A DNA stretch of 24,570 nucleotides, taken from Sulfurovum sp. Its GTDB lineage: Bacteria; Campylobacterota; Campylobacteria; Campylobacterales; Sulfurovaceae. A program made the position numbers and the translations under genes. Under the pieces are notes generated by a model. It did no database searches and was not told where the DNA came from. It worked only from the letters and a program-made list of their open reading frames with translations. The stretch lies in assembly GCA_015493425.1 (NCBI GenBank), contig WGDG01000016.1:1-24570 (forward strand), in the 5' to 3' direction. Positions 24,401-24,570 of this stretch are shown here, in pieces. The first letter of the stretch is position 1; the number at the start of each line of letters is the position of its first letter.

Positions 24401-24570
24401 CATCGCGCTGGAGCAGGCAGTTGGCTTGGAGCGCCTTTCACCGCTTGCCGATGTTGCCATTGGTGGTCTGCTGGTCGGTACGCTGCTGACACTGGTCTAT
24501 GTACCGATGTACGCGTACATCTTCGACAGTGGGAACAAAAAAACAAACCCGCTTGAGAAAGTGGAAGAAG
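21477..24570 (+). CDS. RND efflux pump inner-membrane permease (3' end beyond window)
   Basis: This is the proton-driven pump subunit of the tripartite system. The frame is open without interruption for 1031 codons from the ATG at 21477 to the window edge. The usual length is 1020-1060 aa, so only a short C-terminal piece is missing. AAGGAG overlaps the adaptor stop 6 nt upstream. TM1 is near residues 10-30, then a periplasmic porter loop, and a cluster of helices from about 333. TM4 carries the proton-relay pair Asp394-Asp395 in GMLTDDAVVVLENIER; TM10 has Lys928 in FGIIIKNAVLLIDF. That Asp-Asp/Lys set fits the hydrophobe/amphiphile (HAE-1) class more than the heavy-metal class. The substrate is unknown. 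Confidence 0.95.
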   Translation, partial: MFSFFYKRPYLLYSIIAAFFIMGIIALVTLPKNLFPDANPPQVIVITNVPGATAQVAASTVSKPIEEEISRLGLVTDVSSVNVANYSIVKADFDYKKGLNAAAVDVANALSIVKAKLPKGTNPAIYTAGDFTLPVDIIAMSPKNSAISLADIRKIADSFIKPHLLSNPAIGNVEVFGGYQSAINIEVDPFKAKKYGVNFENIAKAIGTLNRDMPLGFIKGKNDFYTVTFYGEKDNIEKLKQLQIMPNVRLSDIADVKWSYQKRTSGYIGNGKDAIALAVQRAPGGSVLDVSKAARKEMKELEAKYPNIRFEISDTQRDLIEQANDNMLEALRDAVIYTLLVIMIFLGNFRAIVAAGLSIPMVFFSTMAIIWLTGGELNIVIYTAIILALGMLTDDAVVVLENIERHLTEGHEKLEDAITKGTKEVLSPVFAGTIATIAILFPLMFIGGFPEKIFKPLIETLIIALLVSWFLSITFIPLLSKWLYRNGVGKTKVEGWFEWFYQHTIGKLVGPYEGIIRFSNGKFWFARRMVLTMGVIMILVMSMKNIMPTIGKDAMPPMDTGIIKAQIAFSANETVESAERKIQPFLNWLDKQKWVKMSSVAFGTEPGVLSLGSGNLPAEATITINAVNRFKRDKTMWQLEDIIRDKLAHVEGLKRNDVFDFGATALSSIKATVDTRLSSPYVDTLPQKAHEVAKAMEDVKGLTSVSTSWDKDFMEVEMDIDENKALSYGITPYQIAMQLPIKGQVVGLNADFQSMNTQVVRLYLKGKFSENIETLRLLPITTPSGEIPLSQIATLKRHMTFAKIERDKMLYSVDVNGYRAKRPVTHLTDDTVAALKDANISDIQIDQTGDIAQIHDSFKRMLKAIGLGVIILIMTLIAIYRSVRLAFIMILVLPLSLIGAAWGMLLFDKPSCMPSLLGILLLFGIIIKNAVLLIDFYQSYREQGESPFESAQEAVRVRFRPVMMTAFGTIAGMIPIALEQAVGLERLSPLADVAIGGLLVGTLLTLVYVPMYAYIFDSGNKKTNPLEKVEE

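Noticed and set aside
1..24570. CRISPR, insertion sequences, prophage, tRNA or rRNA genes
   Set aside because: No regularly spaced repeats, transposase-like proteins, integrases, cloverleaf sequences or rRNA segments were seen; the window is chromosomal core with a small envelope/efflux accessory part.

Overview
The window reads as a replication-origin neighbourhood from a member of the Campylobacterota (former Epsilonproteobacteria), probably a Sulfurovum/Sulfurimonas-type organism. The phylum call rests on a tig-clpP pair, a ruvC-dnaA-dnaN block with DnaA-box clusters on both sides of dnaA, an overlapping pyrG-recJ pair, a flavin-dependent ThyX, and promoters that look like a lone TATAAT with an upstream TG. 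The genus is a guess from protein style only.

Layout. (1) 1-4482, minus strand: dgt (dGTPase), typA/bipA, tig (trigger factor) and the first seven codons of clpP, running off the left edge. (2) 4517-7130, plus strand: thyX, divergent from dgt, then a secreted YcbB-type L,D-transpeptidase whose GTG start is 12 nt past the thyX stop. (3) 7133-13581: ruvC (minus), an origin half with seven DnaA-box-like sites and a 9-bp-arm inverted repeat, dnaA, a second cluster of three boxes, dnaN, pyrG and recJ. (4) 13584-16062, minus strand: two secreted or lipid-anchored proteins of unknown function (150 and 168 aa), then, behind its own promoter, a 70-aa lipoprotein coupled to an HI0933-type FAD protein. 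(5) 16110-18422, plus strand: a Crp/Fnr-family regulator of the type common in Bacteroidetes, an MTH1187-type thiamine-binding protein, a small YgaP-type membrane protein, and purM. (6) 18502-24570, plus strand: a TetR repressor with a palindromic operator over its own -10, then TolC-type channel, membrane fusion protein and RND pump, joined by ATGA overlaps or tight coupling; the pump is cut off by the right edge near its C-terminus.

How it fits together. The core is replication initiation and DNA precursor supply: DnaA and the sliding clamp at the origin, CTP synthase, ThyX and dGTPase setting nucleotide pools, purM in purine synthesis, and RuvC and RecJ in recombination and repair. Around it sit protein-folding and translation-stress genes (tig, clpP, typA) and envelope functions. 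Gene orientation agrees with an origin near 7.6-9.3 kb: most genes to the right read rightward, and ruvC, dgt, typA, tig and clpP to the left read leftward.

I found no tRNA, rRNA, CRISPR array, insertion sequence, phage gene or clear Rho-independent terminator. No gap without a gene exceeds about 180 bases. The least explained parts are the two-part origin with its hairpin, the 150/168/70-aa envelope proteins, and the divergent regulator with a perfect inverted repeat in its control region.
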